A stretch of DNA of 6,567 bases from CAYYVJ01 sp964475115. Its GTDB lineage: Bacteria > Bacillota > Clostridia > Lachnospirales > Lachnospiraceae. Of this stretch, positions 6,538-6,567 are shown in pieces. The notes under the pieces are model-generated. The model had not been told where the DNA came from and made no database searches. It saw nothing but the letters and a program-made list of their open reading frames with translations. Where the stretch lies: the NCBI GenBank assembly GCA_964475115.1, contig CAYYVJ010000099.1, forward strand, positions 1 through 6,567, written 5' to 3'. The position numbers were made by a program, and so were the translations under genes. Every line of letters begins with the position of its first letter. The first letter of the stretch is position 1.

Positions 6538-6567
6538 ATGAAAATGACAAAAAGAGAAAAAAGAAAT
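6538..6567 (+). CDS. Start of probable ABC sugar permease, cut by the window edge
   Basis: Only ten codons are present (MKMTKREKRN). A short, highly basic N-terminus right after a binding-protein gene is typical of the first CUT1 permease subunit (MalF-like), whose membrane segments would follow. The good ribosome binding site and the 85-nt spacing from the upstream gene support a real gene. The product name rests on operon position, because no domain is visible. Confidence 0.6.
   Translation, partial: MKMTKREKRN

Noticed and set aside
1..6567. CRISPR arrays, tRNA or rRNA genes, transposases, attachment sites
   Set aside because: I saw no spaced direct-repeat array, cloverleaf, rRNA-like stretch or recombinase motif on either strand.

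Overview
The window looks like a chromosomal carbohydrate-utilisation locus from a low-GC, Gram-positive, Clostridia-like anaerobe, possibly Lachnospiraceae. The evidence is AT-rich DNA, strong AAAGGAGG-type ribosome binding sites, a lipoprotein solute-binding protein, a YesM/YesN-style two-component pair and a heparinase II/III-like protein without a signal peptide. The taxonomic placement is an inference from style, not a database match.

Layout. Positions 1-189 hold no gene. They carry an unexplained imperfect hairpin (about 16-83) and a strong intrinsic terminator (134-177) that closes the leftward operon. Three genes are read leftward on the minus strand, in transcription order: a sensor histidine kinase (4887 to 3273), an AraC-type response regulator (3271 to 2000) and a heparinase II/III family protein (1995 to 190). 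The junctions are 1 and 4 nt, so this is one tightly coupled operon. A divergent control region (4888-5108) follows. Two genes are read rightward: an ABC sugar-binding lipoprotein (5109-6452) and, after a hairpin-containing 85-nt spacer, the first ten codons of a probable permease (from 6538) that runs off the window.

A 100-N assembly gap (3438-3537) lies inside the kinase. The frame changes across the filler, so a naive reading frame gives a false C-terminus. The true C-terminal segment (G-box region) is readable at 3273-3437, and the frames require the real missing DNA to be a multiple of three. By family comparison about 95 residues are absent, including the N and D boxes of the ATPase domain.

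Working model (inference): the kinase senses an extracellular or lipoprotein-bound saccharide and phosphorylates the regulator, which activates the divergent ABC importer. Imported, probably uronic-acid-containing, oligosaccharide is then cleaved in the cytoplasm by the heparinase-like enzyme. The control region supports this. Three TACAT boxes spaced exactly 20 bp apart lead up to a weak candidate promoter for the transporter, while the regulatory operon has a near-consensus promoter. The substrate cannot be named from this sequence. I found no wholly new type of system. The most useful leads are the phased operator array, the structured RNA or repeat at the left edge, and the broken kinase assembly.
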